Shown here: positions 1 through 11,266 of the stretch, piece after piece
How positions within the stretch are numbered: the stretch's first letter is position 1
How the letters are laid out: each line of letters opens with the position of its first letter
NCBI GenBank assembly: GCA_011524525.1
Contig: WTKE01000025.1
Coordinates: forward strand, 1-64,000
Source: Bacillus sp. (in: firmicutes)
GTDB taxonomy: Bacteria; Bacillota; Bacilli; Bacillales; Cytobacillaceae
Direction: 5' to 3'
DNA: 64,000 bases
The notes under the pieces: generated by a model
What the model was told of the DNA's origin: nothing
Database searches by the model: none
Seen by the model: only the letters and a program-made list of their open reading frames with translations
Program-made: the position numbers and the translations under genes

Positions 1-51
1 AAAAGGAGATTTTTTTGCTCCCATACGTTTTAAACGAATTTTAACTGCCAT
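1..51 (-). CDS. rpsP: 30S ribosomal protein S16, N-terminal fragment (runs off the window)
   Basis: Reverse complement reads ATG-MAVKIRLKRMGAKKSPF with an upstream GGAGGTG RBS; located next to ffh as in Bacillus. Confidence 0.9.
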   Translation of the reverse strand, partial: MAVKIRLKRMGAKKSPF

Positions 52-160
52 TTTAAATAAGCACCTCCGAATAGTTTCACACAAGATAGTATAATATCAA
101 TTGTTTTTTAGTTTGTAAAGTCTTTTTTCTTGTCACTATTATTTTCCTTTAATTTCGGCG

Positions 161-1513
161 TCAAAAAGGGTTAAACGGAAGCTTAAATCCGCCCTTTTTC
201 TTAGCCTTACCTTGCATACCCGACATCTGCTTCATCATCTTCTTCATGTCTTCAAATTGCTTTAATAGACGGTTTACTTCAGGTACTGAAGTTCCACTAC
301 CCTTTGCAATCCGCTTTCTGCGTCCAGCATTAATGATTTCTGGATGAATTTTTTCTTCCTTTGTCATAGACTGGATGATCGCTTCAACATGAGAAATTTG
401 CTTTTCATCAATTTGCAGATTATTGAGGCCTTTAATTTTGTTCGCACCAGGCATCATCTTTAAGAGTTCATCAAGAGGCCCCATATTACGAACTTGTCCA
501 AGCTGATCTAAAAAGTCATCAAATGTAAACGAAGCTGTACGCATTTTTTGTTCCAGCTCTTTTGCCTTCTCTTCATCAACATTTGCTTGAGCTTTTTCGA
601 TTAACGTTAAGACGTCGCCCATTCCGAGGATTCGTGAAGCCATTCGTTCTGGATGGAAAGGCTCAATCGCATCCATTTTTTCCCCTAAACCGATAAATTT
701 AATCGGAGTATTCGTTACGGAACGGATAGAGAGGGCGGCACCTCCTCGAGTGTCTCCGTCGAGCTTCGTTAAGACGACCCCTGTAAGCCCAAGCTGTTCA
801 TTAAAGCTTGAAGCTACGTTTACAGCGTCTTGACCAGTCATCGCATCGACAACAAGAAAGATTTCATCAGGGTTTGTGAGTTCTTTAATCTCTTTTAATT
901 CTCCCATAAGGGCTTCATCGACATGCAAACGACCAGCTGTGTCAATTAGAACGTAGTCATGATGGTCCTCTTTCGCCTTTTGAATCGCTTGTTTCGCTAT
1001 TTCTACCGGGCTTACTTGATCTCCAAGTGAAAATACTGGCATACTGAGCTGTTTTCCAAGCGTTTCTAGCTGCTTAATGGCAGCAGGACGATAAATATCA
1101 GCCGCAACTAATAACGGGTTGCGGTTATATTTTTTTCGGATCAGGTTGGCAAGCTTCCCCGTGGTTGTTGTTTTCCCTGCCCCTTGCAATCCCACCATCA
1201 TAATGACGGTTGGCGGACGATTAGAGACAGCAATTTTGCTTTGCTCTCCGCCCATCAAGTTTGTCAGTTCTTCTTTAACCACTTTAATGACCTGTTGTCC
1301 AGGTGTTAAGCTTTGCATGACTTCCTGACCAACAGCACGCTCGCTTACTTTTTTGACGAACTCTTTTACAACCTTAAAGTTAACGTCCGCTTCTAAAAGT
1401 GCTAAGCGCACCTCGCGCATCATTTCTTTAACATCGGCCTCATTGACTTTCCCTTTGCCGCGAATTTTTTGGATCGTATTTTGCAGTCGGTCGGCTAATC
1501 CTTCAAATGCCAT
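161..1513 (-). CDS. ffh: Signal recognition particle protein Ffh (SRP54)
   Basis: GLQGAGKTTTTGKLA, DTAGRLHVDE, TKLDGDTRGGAA GTPase motifs; Met-rich C-terminal M domain. Confidence 0.98.
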   Translation of the reverse strand: MAFEGLADRLQNTIQKIRGKGKVNEADVKEMMREVRLALLEADVNFKVVKEFVKKVSERAVGQEVMQSLTPGQQVIKVVKEELTNLMGGEQSKIAVSNRPPTVIMMVGLQGAGKTTTTGKLANLIRKKYNRNPLLVAADIYRPAAIKQLETLGKQLSMPVFSLGDQVSPVEIAKQAIQKAKEDHHDYVLIDTAGRLHVDEALMGELKEIKELTNPDEIFLVVDAMTGQDAVNVASSFNEQLGLTGVVLTKLDGDTRGGAALSIRSVTNTPIKFIGLGEKMDAIEPFHPERMASRILGMGDVLTLIEKAQANVDEEKAKELEQKMRTASFTFDDFLDQLGQVRNMGPLDELLKMMPGANKIKGLNNLQIDEKQISHVEAIIQSMTKEEKIHPEIINAGRRKRIAKGSGTSVPEVNRLLKQFEDMKKMMKQMSGMQGKAKKKGGFKLPFNPF

Positions 1514-1526
1514 CTTATGCCGCCTC

Positions 1527-1844
1527 CTAATCTAATTTCTCAAGCTGCGCTACTAGCTCTAGCTGTGTGTCATCTGATAAAGAATTCTTTAGCTTTACTA
1601 GCAGCTTATTGCGCTCCTGAAATTTATGGAATAATAATAGCTTTTCCTCGTATTCCTCAAGCATCGCTTCTGTTCGTTTAATATTATCATAGACCGCTTG
1701 ACGACTGACATGGTACTCTTCAGCAATTTCGCCTAGCGAATAGTCGTCCAAATAATACAGGGACATATAGCTTTGCTGCTTAGGAGTAAGTAATGACTGA
1801 TAAAAGTCATACAAATAATTCATCCTATTTGTTTTATCCAGCAT
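1527..1844 (-). CDS. ylxM: YlxM-family putative helix-turn-helix protein of the SRP locus
   Basis: 105 aa, [37 protein letters not shown]; between ffh and ftsY. Confidence 0.95.
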   Translation of the reverse strand: MLDKTNRMNYLYDFYQSLLTPKQQSYMSLYYLDDYSLGEIAEEYHVSRQAVYDNIKRTEAMLEEYEEKLLLFHKFQERNKLLVKLKNSLSDDTQLELVAQLEKLD

Positions 1845-1886
1845 CGCTCATCCCCCTTTGTTAAGTGAAAAGCCTTTACATACTGT

Positions 1887-1915
1887 AGTTTACACAGAGA
1901 GACGTTTAATGTCAA
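1887..1915 (-). promoter_or_regulatory. Putative SigA promoter for ylxM-ffh
   Basis: - strand TTGACA -17 nt- TAAACT, downstream of the ftsY terminator. Confidence 0.6.
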
Positions 1916-1936
1916 GGTAGACCACGTGTTTCAAAG

Positions 1937-1965
1937 GAAAAAGCCCGGGATTTTTAACCCGGGCT
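1937..1965 (-). terminator. Intrinsic terminator downstream of ftsY
   Basis: AGCCCGGG-TTAAAAAT-CCCGGGCT hairpin followed by a T run on the - strand. Confidence 0.85.
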
Positions 1966-1973
1966 ACACTCGT

Positions 1974-2966
1974 TTACTGTTCTACTTCTTGATCAACTAA
2001 ATCTGCAAATAATCCATACACGTATTGTTCGGCATCGAACTGTTGAAGGTCATCCATTTTTTCACCGAGACCTACAAACTTCACTGGAATTTTCAGCTCA
2101 TTACGAATGGCTAATACAATTCCACCCTTCGCGGTTCCATCAAGCTTTGTTAACACAATTCCGCTAACATTTGTCGCTTCCTTGAATGTTTTTGCTTGAA
2201 CCATTGCGTTTTGACCAGTCGTAGCATCAAGGACAAGAAGTACTTCATGAGGGGCACCTGGAATTTCACGTTCAATAACACGCTTTACCTTTTCTAGCTC
2301 CTTCATCAGGTTTACTTTATTTTGAAGTCTCCCAGCTGTGTCACACAATAGAATATCAGCGTTTCTTGACTTGGCTGCTTGAACGGCATCGTACATTACC
2401 GCAGCTGGATCGGAGCCAGCACTTTGCTTAATCACTTCCACTCCGACTCTTTCTCCCCATACCTCAAGCTGTTCAATTGCCCCAGCACGGAAGGTATCTC
2501 CGGCTGCTAACAACACTTTCTTGCCTTCACTTTTATATTTATGTGCCAGCTTTCCGATTGTCGTTGTTTTTCCTACACCATTAACTCCAACGAACAAAAT
2601 AACCGTTAATCCATCCTGAATATTAATCGTATTAACTTCTTCTTCCTCATCACCTTTATAGATGTCTACAAGCTTCTCAGAGATGACAGCCTGAACGGCT
2701 GCTGGGTCTTGAATGTTTTTACGCTTGACTTCCATTTTTAGTTCATCAATGAGTTCCATGACCGTATCGAAGCCCACATCAGCCCCAATTAAGATCTCCT
2801 CAAGCTCCTCGAAAAAGTCTTCGTCAACTTTCCGATAACGTGCGACAAGATCATTAACTTTGCCTGAAAAATTGTCTCTCGTTTTAGTTAAGCCATCCTT
2901 AAACTTTTCGGTTACTGCATCCGTTTGCTTTGTGATTTTTTCTTTTAACTTTTTAAAAAAACTCAA
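1974..2966 (-). CDS. ftsY: SRP receptor FtsY
   Basis: GVNGVGKTTTIGKLA, DTAGRLQNKVNLM, TKLDGTAKGG; FtsY NG domain. Confidence 0.98.
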   Translation of the reverse strand: MSFFKKLKEKITKQTDAVTEKFKDGLTKTRDNFSGKVNDLVARYRKVDEDFFEELEEILIGADVGFDTVMELIDELKMEVKRKNIQDPAAVQAVISEKLVDIYKGDEEEEVNTINIQDGLTVILFVGVNGVGKTTTIGKLAHKYKSEGKKVLLAAGDTFRAGAIEQLEVWGERVGVEVIKQSAGSDPAAVMYDAVQAAKSRNADILLCDTAGRLQNKVNLMKELEKVKRVIEREIPGAPHEVLLVLDATTGQNAMVQAKTFKEATNVSGIVLTKLDGTAKGGIVLAIRNELKIPVKFVGLGEKMDDLQQFDAEQYVYGLFADLVDQEVEQ

Positions 2967-2980
2967 AACTCACACGTCCT

Positions 2981-5900
2981 TTACGTTTCAATCAATTCTT
3001 TTGTTTCTTCCAATCTAACAGAAACAAGCTTTGAAACCCCCGACTCCTGCATCGTTACCCCGTAAAGCACATCCGCTTCTTCCATAGTGCCTTTTCGGTG
3101 GGTAATAACAATAAACTGCGTTTCGGCACTGTAACGTTTTAAATATTGGCTAAAACGATACACATTGGCCTCGTCTAAGGCAGCTTCTACCTCATCGAGA
3201 ATACAAAATGGTACAGGTCTAACTTTTAAAATGGAGAACAAGAGAGCAATTGCTGTAAGCGATCGCTCTCCACCGGATAAGAGCCCTAAATTCTGCAACT
3301 TTTTCCCTGGTGGTTGGGCAACAATTTCTACCCCTGTATTTAATAAATCTTCTGGGTTCGTTAACTTTAAGTCTGCTCTTCCTCCGCCAAACAATGCTTG
3401 GAAAACAAATTCAAAATGCGAACGAATTCCATAGAAGGTTTGCTCAAAGCGCTTCTTCATTTCTTCGTCCATCTCATCGATGACCTGGAACAATGTATCT
3501 TTTGCTTCCTGCAAATCATTTTTCTGTTCGAGCAAGAATTCGTAGCGTTCAGAGACACGCTCATATTCTTCAATTGCCCCGATGTTTACGACTCCGAGCT
3601 CTTCAATTGCCAGACGAATGAGCTTTACTTTTTTCCGAGCTTCCTCAACCGGTAGAACTAGAGGATACTCTTCTTTTGCCGCTTCAAATGATAGCAGATA
3701 CTCTTCTCGGAGGTGAGAAAGTCTGTTTTCTAACTCCACATCGAGACGCCCTAGCTTTACTTCTTCATCCTTAAGCGCAAGCGTTAAGCCCTTATGCTGT
3801 CTTAAAAGCTCTTTTAATTCAAGCTCAGAATCCTCTAAGGTACTGTGAAGTTTCAATCGTTCTTCTCGGCGTGAAGAAATCATAGAAAGGGTTTCATTTT
3901 TATCTTGTTGCTTTTTGGAAGCCTCTTGTTCCAAGAGCTGTTCTCCTGAACTACTAGAGTTCATCTCCGATGATAACAAGGATAGATCCTCTTCATACGT
4001 TTCATGTCGTTTCGTATGCTCTAAAAGAGAGGCTCTTGTCGCTTCAAGCTTTTCGAACAACCCATTATGCTGCTCCATTAGTGCAGCGAGCTTCACCTTC
4101 AGTTCCCCAATTTCATTGGACACTGATTCTTTAGAACTATTTTGGAAAGATTTCTTTTCTGATAGTACTTGAATTTGCTTATCAAGTTCAGCTAATTCAT
4201 TCGCATACGTTGATAGCAATTCCGTTAACTCAACTTTACGTGAAGACAATTGCGTCTGGTCTTGTAAAAATTGAGACATGTCGAGATCATAGATTTTTAG
4301 CTTTTCATTGATATTTTTTTCTTCAATCTCAATTTCTCTAAGGTCACCCTTTTTCGATTGCTCAAGCAGGCGAAGATCTTCCCCTTGTTTTCGAATATCC
4401 TCAAGCTTTTGCTCCTGAGTTGTGATAGAAATTTTAAGCTCCTTCACCAGGGCTTCTAGCTCATGTGTTTGAGCTTCCATTCCCACTAGTTTACCTTTTA
4501 ACTCTTCAAGCTCACCTTTACGGCTCAGTAGTGAAGATGTATTTGCCTTTACTGCACCACCAGTCATCGAACCACCTGGGTTTACGATATCCCCATCTGT
4601 CGTAACAAATCGACATCGATATTGTAAAAGCTTAGCGAGTTCGTTTGCACCCTTTAAATCCTTCGTGATGACCACCGTGCCTAAAAGATTGGAAAAGATT
4701 TCTTCATATTTTTGTTCAAACTCAATTAAATCCTTCGCTACTCCTACGTAAGATGGATGCCCTTTTAGTACCTGAAGCTGAGCACTTGATAGACTCTTTC
4801 CTCTTATGACACTAAGAGGCAGGAATGTTGCTCGTCCAAAAGAGTTTTGCTTTAAATAGAGTATCGCTTTTCTTCCATTTTCCTCATTCGTAACGACTAC
4901 ATGCTGCATCGCAGCGCCTAAAGCAGTCTCAATCGCTATTTCATACGATTTCGGAACCTGGATTAACTCGGCGACAGCCCCCTCAATCCCAGAAAGTTTG
5001 CCATCTCTTGCCTTTAATACTTCTTTTACTCCTTGGAAAAAACCAGAATAGTCATCTTCCATCTCTTCTAGCATATCTTTTCTAGACTTTGCCTTTTGTA
5101 AAAATTGATACGCTTGATAAAGCTGAGTTTCTTGCTTTTGATACTTATTCTTTATGTTCTCTAGCTTTTTCTGCTCTTCTCTATATACATGCACTTGTTC
5201 TTCAAGATTTTTTTGAACACCTTCAATACTAGCTTCAATTTCCTGCTTACGGCTGGAGATAACACGTCTTTCTTGAAGATACTTTTCATTATCAGCTTCT
5301 AATCTCGTGTTTTTCACACCTTGCTGTCCAAGCTGCTTTTCTGTGTGTTGAAGTTCATTCTTACTTGATGCTTGTCTATTCAAAATTTCAATATAATCAC
5401 TTTTTAATGACTCGATTCGCTCTTCAATATTCTCACTAAACGATGCGAAAACTTCCTGCTTTTCTTTTAACAGCTTTTTAAGAGAGAGTACCTCATCATT
5501 CATACGCTGATAGCTTTCCTCTTGCTCCACTTGAAGCGAGGTTAATTCTTGGATTTTAAGAGAAACTTCTTCTATGCTTTTTCTAAGTTGCTCTTTGTTT
5601 TGCGAAGCATTTTTCTTTCTCTCTTTTAGAACCTCTTTTCTGCCTTCAACCTTTTCAAGCTCTTCACTAACTCGAAGTAGAACGTCCTGCAAATCCGTAA
5701 TCGATTCATCGAGGGCCGCCATATGATCTCTCATTTCTACAATCCTAGCTTCCTTCAATTGAAGAACGGTAGATAGCTTCATTTCGTCCTCTTTATGCTG
5801 TTCAAGCTGACTAGTTAGCTTTTCCCACTTATGATGAAGATCCTCAATTTCATGAACCGTTACCGCTACTTCAATCTTTTCGAGCTCTTCTTTTTTCTGC

Positions 5901-6547
5901 AGAAAATCCTTTGCCATTGATGCCTGAATTTTAAGTGGCTCTACTTGCGTTTCTAATTCATGCAAGATATCACTCACACGATTTAAATTATCCTGAGTTT
6001 CTGTTAGCTTTGACTCAGCTTTCTTTTTACGATTTTTATATTTTAGAACACCAGCAGCCTCTTCAAAAATCGTTCTTCTTTCTTCGGCCTTGCTGTTTAA
6101 TATTTCTTCTACTTTCCCTTGGCTAATGATTGAAAAGGCTTCTCTCCCTAATCCAGAGTCCATAAACAAATCAACGATATCTTTTAGCCTGCATGTTTGC
6201 TTATTGATTTGAAACTCACTATCTCCTGAGCGATACACACGTCTAGTTACGCTTACCTCATTGTATTCAATCGGTAAGGCTTGATCTTCATTATCCAACG
6301 TTAACGTTACTTCAGCAAAATTCAATGCTTTTCGCGAATCACTACCAGCAAATATAATATCCTCCATCTTTGAGCCACGGAGCGATTTTGCTGACTGCTC
6401 TCCTAACACCCAACGAATTGCATCGGTAATATTACTTTTTCCGCTTCCATTTGGACCAACCACTGCTGTGACACCCGGGACAAAATCGACCCCAATTCTC
6501 TCAGCAAACGACTTGAATCCGACTACATCCAAACGTTTGAGATACAC
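2981..6547 (-). CDS. smc: Chromosome segregation ATPase SMC
   Basis: 1188 aa; Walker A GPNGSGKSNITDAIRWVLGEQ, hinge SMTGGA, signature LLSGGERSLTAIALLF, Walker B. Confidence 0.99.
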   Translation of the reverse strand: MYLKRLDVVGFKSFAERIGVDFVPGVTAVVGPNGSGKSNITDAIRWVLGEQSAKSLRGSKMEDIIFAGSDSRKALNFAEVTLTLDNEDQALPIEYNEVSVTRRVYRSGDSEFQINKQTCRLKDIVDLFMDSGLGREAFSIISQGKVEEILNSKAEERRTIFEEAAGVLKYKNRKKKAESKLTETQDNLNRVSDILHELETQVEPLKIQASMAKDFLQKKEELEKIEVAVTVHEIEDLHHKWEKLTSQLEQHKEDEMKLSTVLQLKEARIVEMRDHMAALDESITDLQDVLLRVSEELEKVEGRKEVLKERKKNASQNKEQLRKSIEEVSLKIQELTSLQVEQEESYQRMNDEVLSLKKLLKEKQEVFASFSENIEERIESLKSDYIEILNRQASSKNELQHTEKQLGQQGVKNTRLEADNEKYLQERRVISSRKQEIEASIEGVQKNLEEQVHVYREEQKKLENIKNKYQKQETQLYQAYQFLQKAKSRKDMLEEMEDDYSGFFQGVKEVLKARDGKLSGIEGAVAELIQVPKSYEIAIETALGAAMQHVVVTNEENGRKAILYLKQNSFGRATFLPLSVIRGKSLSSAQLQVLKGHPSYVGVAKDLIEFEQKYEEIFSNLLGTVVITKDLKGANELAKLLQYRCRFVTTDGDIVNPGGSMTGGAVKANTSSLLSRKGELEELKGKLVGMEAQTHELEALVKELKISITTQEQKLEDIRKQGEDLRLLEQSKKGDLREIEIEEKNINEKLKIYDLDMSQFLQDQTQLSSRKVELTELLSTYANELAELDKQIQVLSEKKSFQNSSKESVSNEIGELKVKLAALMEQHNGLFEKLEATRASLLEHTKRHETYEEDLSLLSSEMNSSSSGEQLLEQEASKKQQDKNETLSMISSRREERLKLHSTLEDSELELKELLRQHKGLTLALKDEEVKLGRLDVELENRLSHLREEYLLSFEAAKEEYPLVLPVEEARKKVKLIRLAIEELGVVNIGAIEEYERVSERYEFLLEQKNDLQEAKDTLFQVIDEMDEEMKKRFEQTFYGIRSHFEFVFQALFGGGRADLKLTNPEDLLNTGVEIVAQPPGKKLQNLGLLSGGERSLTAIALLFSILKVRPVPFCILDEVEAALDEANVYRFSQYLKRYSAETQFIVITHRKGTMEEADVLYGVTMQESGVSKLVSVRLEETKELIET

Positions 6548-6566
6548 AGCTTTTCCCCCTTTATCT

Positions 6567-7346
6567 CTACTCCTGTTGTTTTTCTTCTAGCTGTTCTTTC
6601 GCTCCATTAAGGTGAGATTTGATCTTTTCTAAAGCCATTTGTGCAGCATGCTGCTCAGCCTCTTTCTTTGATCTCCCCGTACCTTGTCCAAGCTCTTCGT
6701 TGTTTAAACACACCTTTGAGACAAACTCCCTATTATGGGCCGGTCCTCGCTCTAGTAAAATTTTGTATTCGATTGTACCAATTCCATCTCTTTGTACAAG
6801 CTCTTGCAGCTGACTTTTAAAATCCATCACATGAGAAAAAGCACCTTCGTTAATTTTAGGAAATACTACTCTTTCTAAAAATCCAATCACTGTTTCAATT
6901 CCTTTGTCCAAAAAGAGTGCACCAATAAATGCCTCAAACACATCCGCTAACAGGGCAGGACGCTCACGGCCTCCTGTCATTTCTTCCCCTTTTCCAAGAA
7001 GCACTAGTTTCCCAAAAGTAAGTTCATTTGCAAACCTTACTAGAGAGGGCTCACAAACAACGGCTGCACGCAGCTTTGTCAACTCTCCTTCACTCATCAT
7101 CGGGTATTTCTTGTAAAGGAATTGTGAAACAGTTAATTCTAAAACAGCGTCTCCTAAAAATTCAAGCCTTTCATTATCTTCATAGGGCTTTCTACGATGC
7201 TCATTCACATATGATGAATGGGTAAATGCTTGTTTTAATAGCTTCTCATCTGTAAAGGTAATTCCTTGTTCTGCTTGAAATTCTTTAAATAATTTATCGT
7301 AAGAGCGAAAGCTACGTTTCTCTCTTTCTTTTCCGTACTTGCTCAT
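6567..7346 (-). CDS. rnc: Ribonuclease III
   Basis: [14 protein letters not shown] RNase III motif plus C-terminal dsRBD. Confidence 0.98.
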   Translation of the reverse strand: MSKYGKEREKRSFRSYDKLFKEFQAEQGITFTDEKLLKQAFTHSSYVNEHRRKPYEDNERLEFLGDAVLELTVSQFLYKKYPMMSEGELTKLRAAVVCEPSLVRFANELTFGKLVLLGKGEEMTGGRERPALLADVFEAFIGALFLDKGIETVIGFLERVVFPKINEGAFSHVMDFKSQLQELVQRDGIGTIEYKILLERGPAHNREFVSKVCLNNEELGQGTGRSKKEAEQHAAQMALEKIKSHLNGAKEQLEEKQQE

Positions 7347-7445
7347 TTTGCCTCCACCTTGCTAATAGTTTACATACCATATCAAGTTTACGTAAAAGTT
7401 CTTAAAAACGCAAAGGAAGATTGAAGGTTTTTTAATATTTATTAA

Positions 7446-7593
7446 GAAAAGCGGAAGTGCCCGTTTAGCAACGTATGGACTGGAGAGCTTCGACTGAGAT
7501 AAAGGAAACACGGAGAGCGTAAGCGATTCGATGTTGACTTATCGCAGGGAGAAGATCGAAGTACACTAGTTGCTGGGCGCTGGAGCTGGACAA
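7446..7593. repeat. ~148 bp structured intergenic repeat-like element
   Basis: Non-coding; nested complementary arms (agcgg..gcccg..agcaac / gttgctgggcgctggagct; cttcga / tcgaag; gataa / ttatc); resembles repeats I recall from Bacillaceae genomes. Confidence 0.6.
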
Positions 7594-7634
7594 TTTTCGA
7601 AGTGCAATTTTTATACTTTCTAAACATCATGAAG

Positions 7635-7662
7635 AAAGCCCCGCATTGCTGCGGAGCTTTTT
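7635..7662 (-). terminator. Intrinsic terminator downstream of acpP
   Basis: aaaGCTCCGCAGCAATGCGGGGCtttc hairpin on the - strand. Confidence 0.8.
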
Positions 7663-7677
7663 CATAACATCTAACGA

Positions 7678-7911
7678 TTATTGAGTACTTTTTATGTAAT
7701 TCACAGCGTCACCCACTGTAGAAATCTTTTCAGCATCATCGTCAGAGATTTCCATATCAAACTCGTCTTCTAATTCCATAACTAGTTCAACTACGTCAAG
7801 GGAATCAGCACCAAGATCATCCTTGAAAGAAGCTTCAAGAGTCACTTGATTTTCTTCTACTCCAAGTCTGTCAACGATAATCTTCGTTACGCGCTCTAAT
7901 ACATCTGCCAT
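7678..7911 (-). CDS. acpP: Acyl carrier protein
   Basis: [17 protein letters not shown]...[19 protein letters not shown]; start moved to the ATG after GGGGAGGTG. Confidence 0.98.
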   Translation of the reverse strand: MADVLERVTKIIVDRLGVEENQVTLEASFKDDLGADSLDVVELVMELEDEFDMEISDDDAEKISTVGDAVNYIKSTQ

Positions 7912-7978
7912 GCGTTTCACCTCCCCTCAAGGGACATTATAGTGTATTTTCGACAATTAATAAATGTTGAATTTTCGG

Positions 7979-8722
7979 TTACATGACCATTCCACCGTTA
8001 ACATGGATAGTTTGTCCGGTTATATAACGGCTGTCATCAGATGCTAAAAACGTAACTGCATTGGCAATATCCTTCGGTTCACCAAACTTAGCAAGTGGAA
8101 TCATCTTTAACATTCCCTCTTTAATCTCATCGGTAAGCTTATCTGTCATATCGGTCGTAATAAAACCAGGTGCAACAGCATTAACCGTGATCCCACGAGG
8201 AGCAAGTTCCTTTGCCGTCGTTTTCGTTAAACCGATTACCCCAGCCTTTGCTGCCACATAGTTGGCTTGACCAGCATTCCCGCTTTCCCCGACAACGGAA
8301 GAAATATTAATAATTCTGCCACTCTTCTGCTTCATCATTTGACGAGTTACAGCCTTTGTACAAAGGAACACACCTTTTAGGTTTGTATTAATAACATCGT
8401 CCCATTCGTCTTCCTTCATACGCATAATCAGGTTATCTCTTGTGATTCCCGCATTATTGACAAGAATATCTAGGCTTCCCCAACGGTCTATCGTTTGTTT
8501 CACCATCTCTGCAACCGACTCTCCATTAGCAACATCGCATTGAATGGCAAACGCTTCTCTTCCAAGACTTTGAATTTCTTGAACCACTTCATTTGCACGA
8601 GCTTCACTTCCAGCGTAATTTACTGCAACATTTGCGCCCGCTTTTGCTAGTTCAATAGCAATATCTCTTCCGATTCCACGTGATGCACCTGTAACAAGTG
8701 CTACTTTTCCTAAAAGCTTCAT
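7979..8722 (-). CDS. fabG: 3-oxoacyl-[ACP] reductase FabG
   Basis: SDR fold: [19 protein letters not shown]. Confidence 0.96.
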   Translation of the reverse strand: MKLLGKVALVTGASRGIGRDIAIELAKAGANVAVNYAGSEARANEVVQEIQSLGREAFAIQCDVANGESVAEMVKQTIDRWGSLDILVNNAGITRDNLIMRMKEDEWDDVINTNLKGVFLCTKAVTRQMMKQKSGRIINISSVVGESGNAGQANYVAAKAGVIGLTKTTAKELAPRGITVNAVAPGFITTDMTDKLTDEIKEGMLKMIPLAKFGEPKDIANAVTFLASDDSRYITGQTIHVNGGMVM

Positions 8723-9666
8723 ACCGTTCTCTCCTTTAATGCATTAATCGTTGCCAGTAGCGTTTCTTCATCAGAAATGGAATAGGTTTGAACAGAACGT
8801 TCCACTTTTTTCACTAACCCAGACAACACTTTCCCAGGTCCGATTTCAACAAATGTATCTACGCCAAGTTCAATCAAATGTTGAACACTGTCTTCCCATA
8901 ACACTGGAGAGTATAGCTGTTCAAGCAATCTTTCTTTAATTTCCTCAGCAGCTGTCATTTCTTGTGCATTCACATTTGCAATGACAGGAACAGTCGCTTC
9001 ACTGATTGATATTCCATCTAACACTTCACGCAAACGACCTGAAGCCGGCTTCATAAGTTGCGAATGAAAAGGCCCACTAACTTCAAGTGGAAGAACTCGT
9101 TTTGCTCCTGCTTCCTTTGCAAGCTGGGAAGCAAGTTCCACTCCTTTTCTAGAGCCTGAAATGACTATTTGTCCAGGACAATTCATATTTGCAAGACCTA
9201 CTACGTCTCCTTCAGCCGCTGCTTTTTCTACCGCTTCTGCCAACGTATCACGGTCTAGCCCTAATACAGCCGCCATCGTGCCTTCCCGGTTAGGTACAGC
9301 TTCTTCCATAAACTCACCACGTTTACGTACCGCGTACACCCCATCCTCAAAACCAATCGCTCCAGCAGCTACCAATGCTGTATATTCACCTAAGCTGTGT
9401 CCAGCCAAATAGTCTGCTTTTATCTCAGCTTTCTTGAATTGCTCAAACAGCGCAATCGAAGTGGTTAAGAGTGCAGGTTGAGTGTTCGTAGTTTTCGTTA
9501 ACTCCTCTTGCGGGCCTTCAAAAATAAGATTGGATAGAGAAAACCCTAATTTTTTGTCCGCTTGTTCAAAAACAGATTGAACTTCCACATTTGTCTCTGC
9601 AAAAGCTTTTCCCATTCCAACTGTTTGTGATCCTTGTCCAGGAAAGATAATTGCTAATTTACCCAT
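8719..9666 (-). CDS. fabD: Malonyl-CoA:ACP transacylase
   Basis: [17 protein letters not shown] active-site motif. Confidence 0.98.
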   Translation of the reverse strand: MGKLAIIFPGQGSQTVGMGKAFAETNVEVQSVFEQADKKLGFSLSNLIFEGPQEELTKTTNTQPALLTTSIALFEQFKKAEIKADYLAGHSLGEYTALVAAGAIGFEDGVYAVRKRGEFMEEAVPNREGTMAAVLGLDRDTLAEAVEKAAAEGDVVGLANMNCPGQIVISGSRKGVELASQLAKEAGAKRVLPLEVSGPFHSQLMKPASGRLREVLDGISISEATVPVIANVNAQEMTAAEEIKERLLEQLYSPVLWEDSVQHLIELGVDTFVEIGPGKVLSGLVKKVERSVQTYSISDEETLLATINALKERTV

Positions 9667-9668
9667 AG

Positions 9669-10670
9669 TTACTCCTCTCTAGCTTCTGTGTATTTTGATA
9701 TCGCGTCTTTAATCGTAGGCGCGACCTTCTTTTCGACCATGTCCCTCGTTTGTCTAATTGCATTGTATACGGAGTTTGCATCTGATGATCCATGAGCTTT
9801 AATAACCGGTGCCTTTAGTCCGAACAATCCCGCACCACCATACTCCGAATAATCCATCTTTGCCTTTAATTGCATTAGGTCTGGCTTCAGAACAGCTGCT
9901 GCTAGCTTCGTCTTCAAAGAGCTGTAAAGCGTTGTTTTAAGCATTTTAAATACGGATAAAGCCGTTCCTTCAATCGTCTTTAATACCATATTGCCAGTAA
10001 ATCCATCGGTGACCACTACATCTGCCACACCATCAAGCAAATCCCTTGCTTCCACGTTTCCAATAAAGTTAACAGGCGCTTCTTTTATAAGATCAAAAGC
10101 TAGTTTGGATAACTCATTTCCCTTTTTCTCTTCTGTTCCAATATTCAAAAGGCCTACTCTTGGATTCTTTACCCCTCTTACTTTTTCAGCATAGATGGAA
10201 CCCATGATGGCATTTTGCAATAAATGTTCAGGCTTTGCGTCAACATTAGCACCAACATCAAGCAGAAGAAACCCTTCTCCACCAATCGTTGGTAGGGTTG
10301 GTGCCAAGGCTGGTCGTTCAATTCCTTCAATACGTCCTACTATGAACAAACCAGTCGCCATTAAAGCCCCTGTATTACCTGCAGAAATACACCCATCTGC
10401 TTCTCCGTCCGAAACAAGCTTTGCAGCTAGGACCATGGATGAATTTCTCTTCCGTCTCACTGCTTTTACAGGTTCATCAGTGCCTAAAATAACCTCTTCC
10501 GTATGTAAAATCGATATTCTATCGTGAGGTGTGAGATGCTCCTTAATTTTTGCTTCATCACCTACTAAACATATATGTAAATCATCAAATGCTTGAACGG
10601 CCTTTATGGCTCCTAAAACGATCTCTTTTGGAGCATGGTCGCCTCCCATTGCATCAAGGGCCAATTTCAT
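9669..10670 (-). CDS. plsX: Phosphate acyltransferase PlsX
   Basis: [26 protein letters not shown]. Confidence 0.98.
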   Translation of the reverse strand: MKLALDAMGGDHAPKEIVLGAIKAVQAFDDLHICLVGDEAKIKEHLTPHDRISILHTEEVILGTDEPVKAVRRKRNSSMVLAAKLVSDGEADGCISAGNTGALMATGLFIVGRIEGIERPALAPTLPTIGGEGFLLLDVGANVDAKPEHLLQNAIMGSIYAEKVRGVKNPRVGLLNIGTEEKKGNELSKLAFDLIKEAPVNFIGNVEARDLLDGVADVVVTDGFTGNMVLKTIEGTALSVFKMLKTTLYSSLKTKLAAAVLKPDLMQLKAKMDYSEYGGAGLFGLKAPVIKAHGSSDANSVYNAIRQTRDMVEKKVAPTIKDAISKYTEAREE

Positions 10671-10688
10671 TGTTATTCATTCCTTATG

Positions 10689-11252
10689 TCATTTTTTATA
10701 GCGATACATTTCAAATTCACCGGTAAATACTAGTTCATTATTCACAAAACTATTGACTTCTACAAGAGTTCTACCTTTTTCTTCATCAATTCGTAACACT
10801 TTTGCTTTTGCAATAACTCGTTCATTTTCCTTAACAGATCTCGTAAATTGAATATTTGCCTTTGCCGTTAAAGCCAGTTCATCGTTGATTACGGCAACCG
10901 CTAATGAATTAGCCTGAGCAAAAACGTGGTGACCCCTTGCGATTTGGTTTCTCTTAAACACATGCTCATGCTTGACATCAAAAATAGAAATAGCCGTTTG
11001 GTCAAGCTCAATATCAATAATTTCACCAATCACTTCATCGATTGGTAATGAACGTACTTCATCGTCGAACCGCTTTTCAGCGACATTTTTTATTCTTTCC
11101 CTTAGTTCAGGAATCGATAACTCTAACCGGTCCAACCGGATGGTTTGTACACTAACCGTGAATTGGTCAGCAAGCTCCTCATCGGTAATAAACGGGTTTT
11201 CTTTTATTGTTTCTATTAAAAGTCGTTGCCGCTCTTTTTTACTTTTTCTCAT
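10689..11252 (-). CDS. fapR: Fatty-acid biosynthesis repressor FapR
   Basis: N-terminal HTH ([22 protein letters not shown]) plus hot-dog domain; next to plsX. Confidence 0.97.
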   Translation of the reverse strand: MRKSKKERQRLLIETIKENPFITDEELADQFTVSVQTIRLDRLELSIPELRERIKNVAEKRFDDEVRSLPIDEVIGEIIDIELDQTAISIFDVKHEHVFKRNQIARGHHVFAQANSLAVAVINDELALTAKANIQFTRSVKENERVIAKAKVLRIDEEKGRTLVEVNSFVNNELVFTGEFEMYRYKK

Positions 11253-11266
11253 ATGTAAAACACCGT

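Noticed and set aside
7442-7630. 62-aa - strand ORF across the acpP-rnc spacer
   Set aside because: Coincides with the structured repeat. Its low-complexity S/R-rich translation has no clear RBS and no family I recognise. Treated as a repeat, not a gene.
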